Part shown: positions 38,112-46,729 of the stretch, in pieces
Layout of the letters: every line of letters begins with the position of its first letter
Numbering within the stretch: position 1 is the stretch's first letter
Assembly (NCBI GenBank): GCA_963742305.1
Contig: CAVULN010000028.1
Location: 62,001 to 126,000 of the forward strand
DNA from: Roseiarcus sp963742305
GTDB lineage: Bacteria; Pseudomonadota; Alphaproteobacteria; Rhizobiales; Beijerinckiaceae
Direction: 5' to 3'
DNA: 64,000 bases
Position numbers and translations under genes: made by a program
The notes under the pieces: generated by a model
The model's input: only the letters and a program-made list of their open reading frames with translations
Database searches by the model: none
Told to the model about the DNA's origin: nothing

Positions 38112-39848
38112 TCAGCGGCTGCGGCCCGCCAGGAGCGCCTTCAGCGCGTCGAGCGTGTCGGCTTCGGCGACCGGCTTGTCGCGCCGCCAGCGCAATATCC
38201 GGGGGAAGCGGACGGCGACGCCGCTCCGGTGGCGCCGGCTCGGCGCGATGCCCTCGAAGCCAAGCTCGAACACCTGCGTCGGCTTGACCCTGCGCACCGG
38301 ACCGAAGGTCTCGATCGTGGCGCCCCGGACGATCGCGTCCATCTCGCGAATTTCCTCGTCGGTCAGCCCCGAATAGGCCTTGGCGAATGGGACCAGTTCG
38401 CGCGTGGGCGCCTCCTCGCCCGCGCTCCAGACGGCGAAAGTGTAGTCGGTGAAAACGCCCGAGCGGCGGCCATGGCCGCGTTCGGCGTAGATCACCACCG
38501 CGTCGACGCTCATCGGGTCGAGCTTCCATTTCCACCACACGTCCGTGCGGTCGTCGCCCTTGCGGCGGCCGATCCCATAAGCCCCCTCGCGCGCCTTCAG
38601 CATCAGTCCCTCGCGGGAGAGCGCGCGCGCCTCGTCGCGCTTCCGAGCCAGCGCCTCCCAAGCTGTCGGCGGAGACCGTCGGGCTGATACGAAGCGGCAA
38701 CCGCTCGCCGCGCGCCTTCGCTTCGGCGAACAGGCCGGTGGACGAGCGCTTCGAGCAGAGCGCGGCGCTCGCGCTGCGGCTTCATCCGGATGTCGCCGCC
38801 CTCGCTCTCGAGAAGGTCATAGGCGATGAAGGCGACCGGCAATTCGCGCATCGTCTTTTCGCTGACCGCCTTGCGCCCGAGCCGCTGCTGCAGGCTGGCG
38901 AAGGACCCGAGGCCATCGAGCGAATCGGCCGCATATTCGCCTTCGGGCGGAACTCAGCACCACAAGCTCGCCGTCGAGCGCCGTCCCGCCCGGCAGCGCG
39001 CGCGCCAGCGGCTCAAGATCGGGATAGGCGTCGGAAATGAGCTCTTCGCCGCGCGACCACAAGCGCCAGCTCTCGCCACGCTTCAGGAGCTGCGCGCGGA
39101 CGCCGTCGAACTTCCATTCGGCGATCCAGTCCGAGGCGGACCCAAGCGCCGGAAGCATCTCGGCGAGCGGGCGGGTCCAGGATTGCGCGAGATAGAATGG
39201 ATACGGTTTTCCCGCGTCGAGAGCTTCAGCCTCCGCCTGGCCGACCTCGCCGACAAGCGCCTCGAAATCCCTGGCCGCCGGGATGCGCCGCGCCTGGGCA
39301 TAGCCGATCAGCCTTTGCGCCATGCGCGCTTCGTCGACCCCCGCGACCTCGGCCAGCGCCTTGACTGCCATGAGCCGCGACACGCCGACCCGCAGTTCCC
39401 CGGTGATCAGCTTGAAGAAGGCGAGACGCTCGTCTCCCGGCAGTTCGCCCGCCCATCGCCTGAGCCGCGCGTACCGCTCCTCCTCGCCGAGCGAGGGAAG
39501 CGGAATGAGCCGCTCCCGCATCCACTCGTCGAGGGAAACCTCTTCGCCGCCCGCGCCTTCGGGCAGAATGAGCGACAGCATCTCGGCGAGATCGCCGACC
39601 GCGCCATAGCACTCGCCGCACAGCCATTCGGGATAGCCCGAGCCTTCGACCGCAAGGCGCCAGAGAAGGCGGGTCGGCGCGGTCTGGCGCGGCTTGCCGC
39701 CGCTCAGGAAATAGACCGCCCAGGCGGCGCTCGCCCATTGCGCCGGATCGGCTTTCGCCGAGGCGAAGGCCTCGACCATCGCCGCCTGCTTGGCGCGGGT
39801 CGAGGTCGCCGAATCGAGCTTGCGGTAAAGCGCCGCGAAGGCCTTCAC
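38112..39848 (-). CDS. ATP-dependent DNA ligase, three frameshifts in this sequence
   Basis: Nick-sealing enzyme of about 577 residues: an N-terminal DNA-binding domain, the adenylation domain with nucleotidyl lysine Lys246 in EWKFDGVR, LDGELVV (motif III), GLMLK and WWKWK (motifs IV/V), and the OB domain. It belongs to the bacterial class linked to a metallo-beta-lactamase nuclease; that partner is at 27565. Single extra bases near 38945, 38746 and 38660 break the frame and each join restores normal ligase sequence. GTG start 39848 follows GGAGGG. Confidence 0.88.
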
Positions 39849-39906
39849 GGGGCCTCGCCCTCCAATGGCCAGTCCGTCGGGGGCCCGGGCGCATGGGGGG
39901 CTCGCC

Positions 39907-40563
39907 TCACAAAACGACGACCGGCGTCCCCTTCGCGACCCGTCCATAGAGGTCGATCACGTCGGCGTCCATCATCCGGATGCATCCGGACGAAACGGCC
40001 TTGCCGATCGAATTGGGCTCGTTCGTCCCATGGATGCGGAACAGGGTGTCCTTGGCGCCCTCGAACAGGTAGAGCGCGCGCGCTCCGAGCGGGTTCTCCA
40101 TGCCGCCGTCCATGTGCCGAGGCAGGTAGGGCTGCCGGTCGATCATTTCCGGGGGCGGGGTCCAGCCCGGCCAGAACGCCTTCCGGCCGATCTCGGCCTT
40201 GCCTTTCCAGGCGAAGCCCTGCCGCCCGACGCCGATCCCGTATTGCAGCGCCCGGCCGCCGCCGAGCGAAAGATAGAGCTTCCGCTCGCGCGTGTTGATG
40301 GTGATGGTGCCGGCGGGCTCGCCAGTGGGATCCCTGACCTCCTTGCGGGTCGTGCGGGTCATGTCGACGTCTTCGTCGAAGCCTCCTGGCGTCGAATAGT
40401 TCGGATCGGCGTCCGGGGGCAGGTAGGTCGGCGAGGCTTCAGGCGCGGAAGCCGCGCCCGGCAAGGTCAGCGGCAGGCCGAACAGGGATTGCGCCGCGAC
40501 CGCCCCTGTTGCGAGCCCCATGCTCAGGAGCCCGGCCAAGACAAGACTTCGCGCGCCAAGCAT
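39907..40563 (-). CDS. L,D-transpeptidase (YkuD domain)
   Basis: Periplasmic enzyme of 218 residues that forms 3-3 peptidoglycan cross-links or attaches proteins to the wall. A signal peptide (about residues 1-23, ending VAA) is followed by a linker and the YkuD domain (about 85-218) with catalytic HGTNEP and SSGCIRM. GGGGA precedes ATG 40563. It lies 58 bp upstream of the ligase gene on the same strand. The domain is complete. Confidence 0.9.
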   Translation of the reverse strand: MLGARSLVLAGLLSMGLATGAVAAQSLFGLPLTLPGAASAPEASPTYLPPDADPNYSTPGGFDEDVDMTRTTRKEVRDPTGEPAGTITINTRERKLYLSLGGGRALQYGIGVGRQGFAWKGKAEIGRKAFWPGWTPPPEMIDRQPYLPRHMDGGMENPLGARALYLFEGAKDTLFRIHGTNEPNSIGKAVSSGCIRMMDADVIDLYGRVAKGTPVVVL

Positions 40564-40805
40564 CGCTTCCCCACTCCCCGAGCCTCGGATTCCGGCGGGA
40601 AAGAAACCTAGGTCGGCTCGGTGGTTTCGTAAAGCGTCGCCCTCGCCCGGCCCTTGGCCTCACGCGGCGGCGTTCGGCTGATCGAAGACGGCAAGCCCAT
40701 CGGCGCGATCGGACCTGCCCGATCCGGGGAATGCAACGCTTGGTTAGGGTGGCCATGCGAAGCTCGTCGGACCGGAGCGGGGGTCGCTCCAAAGGATTCG
40801 CGAAA

Positions 40806-41129
40806 ATGATCGTCGTCACCACCGAAGCCCTCGCCGGCCATCGCACCGTCCAGACGCTCGGACAATGTTTCGGCGTCGTGGTGCGCTCGCGCGGGCTCGG
40901 CGGCAACATCATGGCGAGCTTGCGTTCGATCGTCGGGGGGGAGATTCACGAATATACCCGACTGCTCGAGGAGGCGCGCCGCCACGCGCTCGACCGCCTG
41001 GTCGAGAACGCGACGGCGATGGGCGCCAACGCGGTTCTCATGATGCGCTACGACAGCGCCGAGATCGGCAATACGATGAGCGAGATCGTCGCCTACGGCA
41101 CCGCGGCGGTGGTCGAACCGGCGCAATGA
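40806..41129 (+). CDS. YbjQ/UPF0145 family protein
   Basis: 107-residue pentameric-fold protein (heavy-metal-binding domain-like, DUF74), cytoplasmic, function unknown. The family signature runs from MIVVTTEALAGHR through GLGGNIMASLRSIVGGEIHEY to GANAVLMMRYD. ATG at 40806 follows AAAGGA by nine bases and gives the usual family length. Its stop overlaps the ATG of the next gene (ATGA), so the two are translationally coupled. The gap before it (40564-40805) contains no gene. Confidence 0.9.
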   Translation: MIVVTTEALAGHRTVQTLGQCFGVVVRSRGLGGNIMASLRSIVGGEIHEYTRLLEEARRHALDRLVENATAMGANAVLMMRYDSAEIGNTMSEIVAYGTAAVVEPAQ

Positions 41130-41359
41130 TCCATTTCTTTCCGTTTCTTTTTCCCTTCGGCGTCTTCCTCGCGCTCATTCTGGTCTGGTTTGTCTTCCGC
41201 AGCGGCGGCTACAAGCGCCATCCCCTCGACGCTCCGCCCCGCGGCGACTTTCGCCTGACCGACGAGCGGTTCCGGGATCCCGCGACCGGGCAGATGCTCG
41301 AGGTCTGGTATTCCCCGCGAACCGGGGAGCGGGCTTACGTGCGGGCGCGGTCGGGGTGA
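41126..41359 (+). CDS. Small membrane-anchored hypothetical protein
   Basis: 77 residues with one N-terminal hydrophobic helix (about 3-24, FFPFLFPFGVFLALILVWFVF) and then a short soluble domain with RDPATGQMLEVWYSPRTGERAY. No family is recognised. The ATG overlaps the ybjQ-like stop. The pairing suggests a membrane platform for the YbjQ-like protein, but that is inference. Confidence 0.65.
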   Translation: MIHFFPFLFPFGVFLALILVWFVFRSGGYKRHPLDAPPRGDFRLTDERFRDPATGQMLEVWYSPRTGERAYVRARSG

Positions 41360-41403
41360 AATCCCGCCGCCGCGCCGGGAGACGACGGCCGCTTGCGCGT
41401 CAC

Positions 41404-41419
41404 ATAAGTCTGTGCTTAT
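41404..41419. promoter_or_regulatory. ArsR-type operator (ATAAG-N6-CTTAT)
   Basis: Perfect inverted repeat ATAAG-TCTGTG-CTTAT ends 9 bp before the ATG of the ArsR-family gene. Autoregulated ArsR/SmtB-type repressors commonly bind such AT-rich palindromes over their own promoter. The site would also cover the ribosome-binding region. Confidence 0.55.
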
Positions 41420-41428
41420 CTGTCGCGC

Positions 41429-41743
41429 ATGGAGAGCGATGCCATCTTCAAAGCCCTGGCCGACCCGACCCGCCGCGGCGTGTTCGAGAAGCTCGCTTTC
41501 GGCGCCAGGAACGCGAGCGACCTCAGGCAGGGCATGACGATCAGCCAGCCCGCCATGTCGCAGCATCTGGCGGTTCTGCGCTCGGCGGGGCTCGTGCGCG
41601 AGCGGCGCGACGGCCGTTTCGTCAATTACGAGGTCGACCCCGACGGGCTCGCCCGGATCGGCCGATGGCTCGCCCGCTACCGGGCCTACTGGCCCCGCCG
41701 CATCGACGACCTCAAGGCGCTTCTCAAGGACATGGATCAATGA
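41429..41743 (+). CDS. ArsR-family transcriptional regulator
   Basis: Winged helix-turn-helix repressor of 104 residues: ALADPTRRGVFEKL, recognition helix TISQPAMSQHLAVLR, wing RERRDGRFVNYEV. No cysteine pair for metal sensing is present; the C-terminal WPRRIDDLKALL form is that of the SdpR/PaaX-like subgroup paired with AHSA1/SRPBCC proteins. It overlaps the SRPBCC gene by ATGA and sits directly behind its probable operator at 41404. Confidence 0.88.
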   Translation: MESDAIFKALADPTRRGVFEKLAFGARNASDLRQGMTISQPAMSQHLAVLRSAGLVRERRDGRFVNYEVDPDGLARIGRWLARYRAYWPRRIDDLKALLKDMDQ

Positions 41744-42093
41744 CCGACACGAAGAGCGAACCCCGTGAGGAGACCGAAGGCGGCGAGATCGCGCTCGAGG
41801 TCGAACTCGACGCCGCGCCGGAAAAGGTCTGGCGCGCCGTCGCCATTCCAGCCTTCCGTGAGCGATGGCTGCCCGAGGCCGACCTTGCCGAGCCCGAGCC
41901 CATCGCCTCCATTCCCGGCGTCGAAATCCGCTACCGGATGCGCGACGACGGCGCGCCGGACAGCACGGTCACCTTCCGCATCGACCCCGGGGCGGACGGC
42001 GGGACTGTGTTCCGGGTCATCCACCGGATCGAGGGCGAAGCGCGCGGCGCAAGCGCCAACGACAATCGCCGCCCGGTGAGCCTCGCCGCTTAA
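41740..42093 (+). CDS. SRPBCC (AHSA1-like) domain protein
   Basis: 117 residues of the START/Bet v 1-like fold with the family opening LEVELDAAPEKVWRAVAIPAFRERW and a central PGVEIRYRMRDD. It is shorter than most AHSA1-like proteins (about 140-160), with a low-complexity end. Coupled to the ArsR gene, it may bind the regulator's small hydrophobic ligand, though none can be named. Confidence 0.75.
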   Translation: MTDTKSEPREETEGGEIALEVELDAAPEKVWRAVAIPAFRERWLPEADLAEPEPIASIPGVEIRYRMRDDGAPDSTVTFRIDPGADGGTVFRVIHRIEGEARGASANDNRRPVSLAA

Positions 42094-42143
42094 GCCGCGG
42101 CGCCGTAGCGGCCCATCTTCAAGCCTGAAAGGAGTCTTCGCCG

Positions 42144-42779
42144 ATGCGCGACACGATGCAACTCGTCCCGATGGTCCTCGAACAGTCGAACCGCGGCGAG
42201 CGGTCCTTCGACATCTTCTCACGGCTGCTGCGCGAGCGGATCGTGTTTCTGACCGGCGAGGTCAATGACGCGATGGCCTCGCTCGTCTGCGCGCAACTGC
42301 TGTTCCTCGAGGCCGACAATCCGAAGAAGCCGATCGACCTCTACATCAATTCCTACGGCGGGGTCGTGACCAGCGGCTTGGCGATGTACGACACGATGCA
42401 ATTCATCAAGTCGCCGGTGCGCACGCTCTGCGTCGGGACCGCCCGGTCGATGGGCTCGTTTCTGCTGATGGCGGGCGAGCCCGGCGAGCGCGCCGCGCTG
42501 CCCAACGCCAGCCTCCACGTCCATCAGCCGCTCGGCGGCTTTCAGGGCCAGGCCTCCGACATCCTCATCCACGCCGAGGACATGCTGAAGACCAAGAAGC
42601 GCATCACCAGCCTCTACGCCAGGCATTGCGGCCGGACTTACGAGGAGGTCGAGCGCACCCTCGACCGCGACCATTTCATGGACGCCGAACAGGCCCGCGA
42701 CTGGGGCCTGATCGACCGGGTGGTCGCGAGCCGCAGCGAAGCCGAGCTTTTGCTGAGCGGCCCGGTTCTGGCGCCGTGA
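42144..42779 (+). CDS. clpP: ATP-dependent Clp protease proteolytic subunit (ClpP paralogue)
   Basis: Self-compartmentalised serine protease subunit of 211 residues. The triad is visible at Ser102 (GTARSMGSFLL), His127 (HVHQPLGGFQGQ) and Asp176. The GTARSMG form differs from GQAASMG of the main ClpP, and clpX does not follow, so this looks like a secondary paralogue of the kind many Hyphomicrobiales carry. AAAGGAG precedes the ATG. It should need ClpA or ClpX for substrates. Confidence 0.9.
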   Translation: MRDTMQLVPMVLEQSNRGERSFDIFSRLLRERIVFLTGEVNDAMASLVCAQLLFLEADNPKKPIDLYINSYGGVVTSGLAMYDTMQFIKSPVRTLCVGTARSMGSFLLMAGEPGERAALPNASLHVHQPLGGFQGQASDILIHAEDMLKTKKRITSLYARHCGRTYEEVERTLDRDHFMDAEQARDWGLIDRVVASRSEAELLLSGPVLAP

Positions 42780-42875
42780 GGCGCCGGTCGACGCAAGCGC
42801 CAAACAACGCCGGCGCTTGACGCGGGCGCGCTCGGAGGAGTTCAGCTCAGCCCATGCCCGGACGCCGCCAGCCCC

Positions 42876-43385
42876 CTAGCACGGCGCCGGCATCGCAAGG
42901 CACTGCGCCAGCGCATCTCCAGAGCAATGCTCAAAGACGCTGAGCTTTGCTGCGGTCTCTGCATTCTGCGCATTCGCGAGATCGTTGCCCGCGCGCAACG
43001 CGTTAGCGCCGGCGCCGGCCGCCAATCCCGCGAACGTGGTCGCTGTCGCCGCTGCGGTGATCGATGCGGCGACGAATGTTGGACCGACGAATGGGATCCA
43101 CCCCCCTGCGATCGCAAGCGCCGCCGCGGCGGCTGCCGCTATCGCCAGCGCGCCGGCGATCTTCGCAAAGGTGTCAGCTATGGCTTGCGCCGACTGTAAT
43201 GTCGTGATCGCGCTGCAAACGGCGGCGCGCGCGCTTTGCCACGCCGTGCAAAAGTCGCTGCATGTTTTTGACGGCGTATCGGGTCCAATCACGAAGCCCG
43301 TCGTGCCCGTAGCGGCCCACCCGATGAGGAACCCGGTCAGTATGAGGCCCGCGGTCGCGGCCACGCCCAACAAAGCCCAGCCCAT
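42876..43385 (-). CDS. Ala/Gly-rich membrane hypothetical protein
   Basis: 169 residues. A first hydrophobic segment (about 3-27) is followed by a soluble part with cysteines (KTCSDFCTAW, AVCSAITT), a long alanine-rich hydrophobic stretch (about 80-115), and a cysteine-containing tail with CSGDALAQC. No family is recognised. AGAGGAGG five bases before ATG 43385 makes the start secure. A CRP-like palindrome lies about 135 bp upstream. Possibly a disulfide-bonded surface or stress protein, but that is unproven. Confidence 0.6.
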   Translation of the reverse strand: MGWALLGVAATAGLILTGFLIGWAATGTTGFVIGPDTPSKTCSDFCTAWQSARAAVCSAITTLQSAQAIADTFAKIAGALAIAAAAAAALAIAGGWIPFVGPTFVAASITAAATATTFAGLAAGAGANALRAGNDLANAQNAETAAKLSVFEHCSGDALAQCLAMPAPC

Positions 43386-43515
43386 GACGCCCTCCTCTCT
43401 TGCAAAACCTCTTTGCGGGGAGCCGGGAGGCAGCTCCACGTTCAATTGGCCCCCCGGCCCCAAAATCACTTTCTTTCCCCAAACTAAGCGCGACGATAAC
43501 CGCAGAGTCGGGACC

Positions 43516-43539
43516 GCGCTGTGACGCGCGTCACAGCGC
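43516..43539. promoter_or_regulatory. 24-bp perfect palindrome containing a CRP-type site
   Basis: GCGCTGTGACGC followed directly by its reverse complement. The core TGTGA-CGCGCG-TCACA (43520-43535) matches the enterobacterial CRP consensus TGTGA-N6-TCACA exactly. It lies between the ribE stop and the membrane protein gene. It could be a CRP/FNR-family operator for the latter, or a hairpin at the 3' end of ribE; there is no U-tract. Confidence 0.5.
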
Positions 43540-43630
43540 ACGCGGCGTCCGTTCGTCGGCCTCCGAAAACAGGTGGGCCGGCGCGCGGCAGTTCGGCAGC
43601 TATCGGACAAGGAAGCGCCCGGAGGCGCCG

Positions 43631-44243
43631 TCAGCCGCCCCGCGCCGCCTCGATGAGCCGCGCGGCGTAGCGGGCCATTTGGTCGACCTCGATATTGACC
43701 CTGTCGCCCATCTTGCGCTCGCCCCAGGTGGTCACTCTGCAGCGTGTGCGGGATGAGCAGGACTTCGAACGCGTCGCCCTCGACCGCGTTCACCGTCAGC
43801 GACGTGCCGTCGAGCGCGACCGAGCCCTTGACGGCGATGAATTTCGCCAGGTCCTTCGGCGCGCGGACAAGGAAATGCGCCATGCCGTCGAAATCGCGGC
43901 GCGAGACGATCTCCGCGATCCCGTCGACATGGCCGCTCACCATATGGCCGCCGAGCTCGTCGCCGACCCTGAGCGAGCGCTCGAGATTGACGTGGCGTCC
44001 CGCGCGCCATTGCCCAAGCGTGGTTACGGCAAGCGTCTCGGCGCCGACGTCGAAGGCGATGGCCGAGCCGGCCCCGCGCGGCTCCACGCCGACGACAGTC
44101 AGGCAGGCGCCGGAATTGGCGATCGAGGCGCCGACGGAAATGGCGTTCGCGTCATAGGCGCTCGCGATCCTGAGCCGCCTAAGGTCGCCTGACTGCGCGA
44201 TATCGATGATCTGGCCGACGTCGCTGACAATCCCTGTGAACAT
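43631..44243 (-). CDS. ribE: Riboflavin synthase alpha chain, one frameshift
   Basis: Dismutates two lumazine molecules to riboflavin; about 203 residues made of two lumazine-binding repeats, MFTGIVSDVGQI with NSGACLTVV and GHVDGIAEI with DGTSLTVNAV. An extra base at 43736 shifts the last 40 codons; without it the tail reads LQVTTWGERKMGDRVNIEVD and stops at TGA 43631. The gene is normally part of the ribD-ribE series, but here a divergent orphan gene separates it from ribD, so it probably has its own promoter. Confidence 0.9.
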
Positions 44244-44437
44244 GCGAAACCCTTCGCCCTCCCCGCCGGTCCGGGACGGCTTGACCTGCCCCAGTCGCCT
44301 CCGGCGGCGTCTGCTTGGGGGGCGCGGGCCGGCCCCTTCCGCGAGGCCGGTTGCGCGCCTCCCCATATTAGTTGAAAAACTGCGCCCGGGCGGCATGCTA
44401 TATTTACTTTTGTTATGACAAAAATTACAATTGAGTG

Positions 44438-45031
44438 ATGTCGACCGGGGCTTCCAGCACTTCGTTTCACGAAACGCCCGATTCGCGCGCGAAAATGTAT
44501 TGGCTGGACATCGACGTCACTTTCCGTGACATCACCCGGCAGCAACAAATCATATCCAGCCGTCTGATCGTTCGCCGGTCGCCGACGCCGTTTCAGTATT
44601 CCGTTCTCCACGGCGTTGGAGCTGTCGCCAACGCGCTGTCGGTCGGGGATGCGGCAAAAAGCTTCGACAGATTCAAGGTCGATGTCTCCGCCCTTGAAAC
44701 GACTGAGGACGAACTCGGGCTTCCTGAAATGCACCGCTCAGCCAGGATGGTCTGGAATGAGGTCGAAGTTTACTTGCCACGGCTTCAAATCCGCGTGCAA
44801 ACGAAGATGCTGAGGCATCTGGTCGAGCTTTACGTGACCAAACGCATCGATACGGTTCTCATGTCGATGAAAATCGAGGTCGAGCGGCAGCCGTTCATCG
44901 AGATGAACCCGAATTCCGAACTCTTGCCGATCCTGGACAAGGACGGACGTCTTTACTTCCGCCGGACCCATTGCGAGCTTTTGTCGGTGCGCGCCTCGCT
45001 CTCCAGCGAACGCAAGGTGGAACCGTCCTAA
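44438..45031 (+). CDS. Orphan hypothetical protein between ribE and ribD
   Basis: 197 residues, soluble, no recognised domain. Mixed strands and helices with LIVRRSPTPFQYSVLHGVG, VEVYLPRLQIRVQTKMLRHL and DGRLYFRRTHCELL. Its 5' region (about 44365-44435) is AT-rich, with a plausible promoter (TATATTTACTTTTGTTATG), and codon use is less GC-biased than neighbours. ATG at 44438 is preferred to GTG at 44435. The stop overlaps the ribD stop on the other strand by four bases (CTAA). Likely a later insertion into the rib gene series. Confidence 0.65.
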   Translation: MSTGASSTSFHETPDSRAKMYWLDIDVTFRDITRQQQIISSRLIVRRSPTPFQYSVLHGVGAVANALSVGDAAKSFDRFKVDVSALETTEDELGLPEMHRSARMVWNEVEVYLPRLQIRVQTKMLRHLVELYVTKRIDTVLMSMKIEVERQPFIEMNPNSELLPILDKDGRLYFRRTHCELLSVRASLSSERKVEPS

Positions 45032-46182
45032 AGGGCCGCTCCAGCAGTGGGCCTGGGTCGCTCCACCCGCTCCCAAAGCCGCAGGGTGTCCGGCCCATAG
45101 GCCCGCTGCTCCACAGGCCGATAATGCGACCCGTCGGCCGAGCGCCGCGCGCGCTTGCGCGTCGAGCGCCGGAACGCCTGGCCGGCCGAGCGGCCTCTCC
45201 GCCGTGATGAGCGCGACTTCGTCGGCAAGTCCGAGCGCGATGAGCCGGCCGCGACCAAAGGCCCCCCCTCGCTGAATGCGCGGGTGATCCCCCGCGCGGC
45301 GAGCGCCCGCAGCGCGCACACGAGATCGACCCGGCCGTCCGCGTCGACGGGGACGCGCTCGACCGTGACGCCGAGGCCCGCGAGCCGCCGGGCCGCCTCG
45401 GCCGGCGCCGCTTCCCCGGCGACGGCCAGTGTCGGAATCTCACACGCGGTCGCGACGAGACGCGAGCGTTCGGGCAGGCGCAGATGGGTGTCGAGGACGA
45501 CCCGCAGCGGCTTCAAGTCAAGGCCGCTCAGCCGCACGGTCAGGGCCGGATCGTCGGCGAGCGCCGTCCCGATCCCGACCATGATCGCCTCATGGGTCGA
45601 ACGCATGACCTGGACCCTAAGGTCCGCGATCGCCCCGGTGATGCGCAGGCGCGGGTCGTGCGGCCCGCCGGAGGCGAAGCCGTCCGCGGTCTCGGCGAGC
45701 TTCAGCGTCACGCATGGTCGCCCCGCCGTAACCGTGAGAATGTGGCCCCGATGGTCGCGCCGCGCCTGAGCCGCGCAGGCGCCGACCGAGACGGCGATCC
45801 CCGCCTCCCTAAGACGCGCGTGCCCTCGTCCCTTAACCAGCGGATTGGGATCCTCCATCGCCGAGACGACGCGGGCGACGCCGGCCTCGACGATGGCGTC
45901 CGCGCACGGCGGCGAGCGACCCACATGCGAGCAGGGCTCGAGCGTGACATAGAGGGTCGCGCCGCGCGCCGCTTCGCCCGCAGCGTCGATCGCGATCCGC
46001 TCGGCGTGCGGCCTTCCGCCCGGCGCTGTGGCTCCGCGACCGACGACCGCGCCGTCCTTGACCAGGATCGCGCCGACCGCGGGGTTCGGGGCGGTGAGAC
46101 CCAGAGACCGGGATCCCAGGTTGAGCGCCGCCTCCATCCAGCGCAGATCCTCTTGCGGGTCTGCGGCGGCGTTTTCGCTCAT
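45028..46182 (-). CDS. ribD: Bifunctional riboflavin biosynthesis deaminase/reductase, two compensating frameshifts
   Basis: Second and third steps of riboflavin synthesis; about 384 residues. The deaminase domain has zinc motifs HAER and PCSHVGRSPPC; the reductase domain has DGFASG and FSEGGPLVA. One base is missing near 45249 and one is extra near 45138, so about 37 codons read out of frame; corrected they give RLIALGLADEVALITAERP. Its start overlaps the nrdR stop (ATGA). The pair of opposite indels cancels and leaves the rest intact. Confidence 0.92.
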   Translation of the reverse strand: MSENAAADPQEDLRWMEAALNLGSRSLGLTAPNPAVGAILVKDGAVVGRGATAPGGRPHAERIAIDAAGEAARGATLYVTLEPCSHVGRSPPCADAIVEAGVARVVSAMEDPNPLVKGRGHARLREAGIAVSVGACAAQARRDHRGHILTVTAGRPCVTLKLAETADGFASGGPHDPRLRITGAIADLRVQVMRSTHEAIMVGIGTALADDPALTVRLSGLDLKPLRVVLDTHLRLPERSRLVATACEIPTLAVAGEAAPAEAARRLAGLGVTVERVPVDADGRVDLVCALRALAARGITRAFSEGGPLVAAGSSRSDLPTKSRSSRRRGRSAGQAFRRSTRKRARRSADGSHYRPVEQRAYGPDTLRLWERVERPRPTAGAAL

Positions 46183-46694
46183 GAAGCGGGCGCGTCCCGA
46201 CGTTGACGCCGGGCCTCGCGCGCGGGCGCGACTTCCGGCTCGGGCTCGGCCTCGAGTTCGCCCACGATGGCGTTGAAGTCCCGCGCCTCGCGGAAATTGC
46301 GGTAGACCGATGCGAAGCGCACGTAAGCCACGTCGTCGAGCGCCTTCAGTCCCTCCATCACCAGTTCGCCGATCCGGTCGGTCGGGATGTCGCCGTCGGT
46401 CTGGCTTTCGAGCTGGCGCACCACGCCGTTGATCATGCGCTCGATGCGTTCAGGCTCGACCGAGCGCTTGCGCAGCGCGACCTCGACCGAACGCATCAGC
46501 TTGTCGCGGTCGAACGGCGCGCGGCGTCCGTTCTTCTTCACCACCATGAGTTCGCGCAGCTGCACCCGCTCGAAGGTGGTGAAGCGGCCGCCGCAATCGG
46601 GACAGATGCGCCGCCTGCGGATCGAGGAGGAATCCTCGGTCGGCCGCGAATCCTTCACCTGCGTATCGAGGCCGCCGCAATAGGGGCATCGCAT
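46179..46694 (-). CDS. nrdR: Transcriptional repressor NrdR
   Basis: Zinc-ribbon and ATP-cone repressor of ribonucleotide reductase genes, 171 residues. CPYC (3-6) and CPDC (31-34) form the ribbon; the ATP-cone covers about 46-136 (VVKKNGRRAPFDRDKLMRSV). It lies 35 bp after glyA and overlaps ribD, the usual alphaproteobacterial glyA-nrdR-ribD order. The C-terminal tail is Arg/Glu-rich. Confidence 0.96.
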   Translation of the reverse strand: MRCPYCGGLDTQVKDSRPTEDSSSIRRRRICPDCGGRFTTFERVQLRELMVVKKNGRRAPFDRDKLMRSVEVALRKRSVEPERIERMINGVVRQLESQTDGDIPTDRIGELVMEGLKALDDVAYVRFASVYRNFREARDFNAIVGELEAEPEPEVAPAREARRQRRDAPAS

Positions 46695-46729
46695 CTAAAG
46701 CCCGCCCTTCAAAAGACCGTCGAGCGCCC

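Noticed and set aside
42876..44396. Riboflavin synthase fused to a membrane protein
   Set aside because: The ribE frameshift at 43736 bypasses its stop; the membrane protein has a perfect ribosome site and ATG at 43385.
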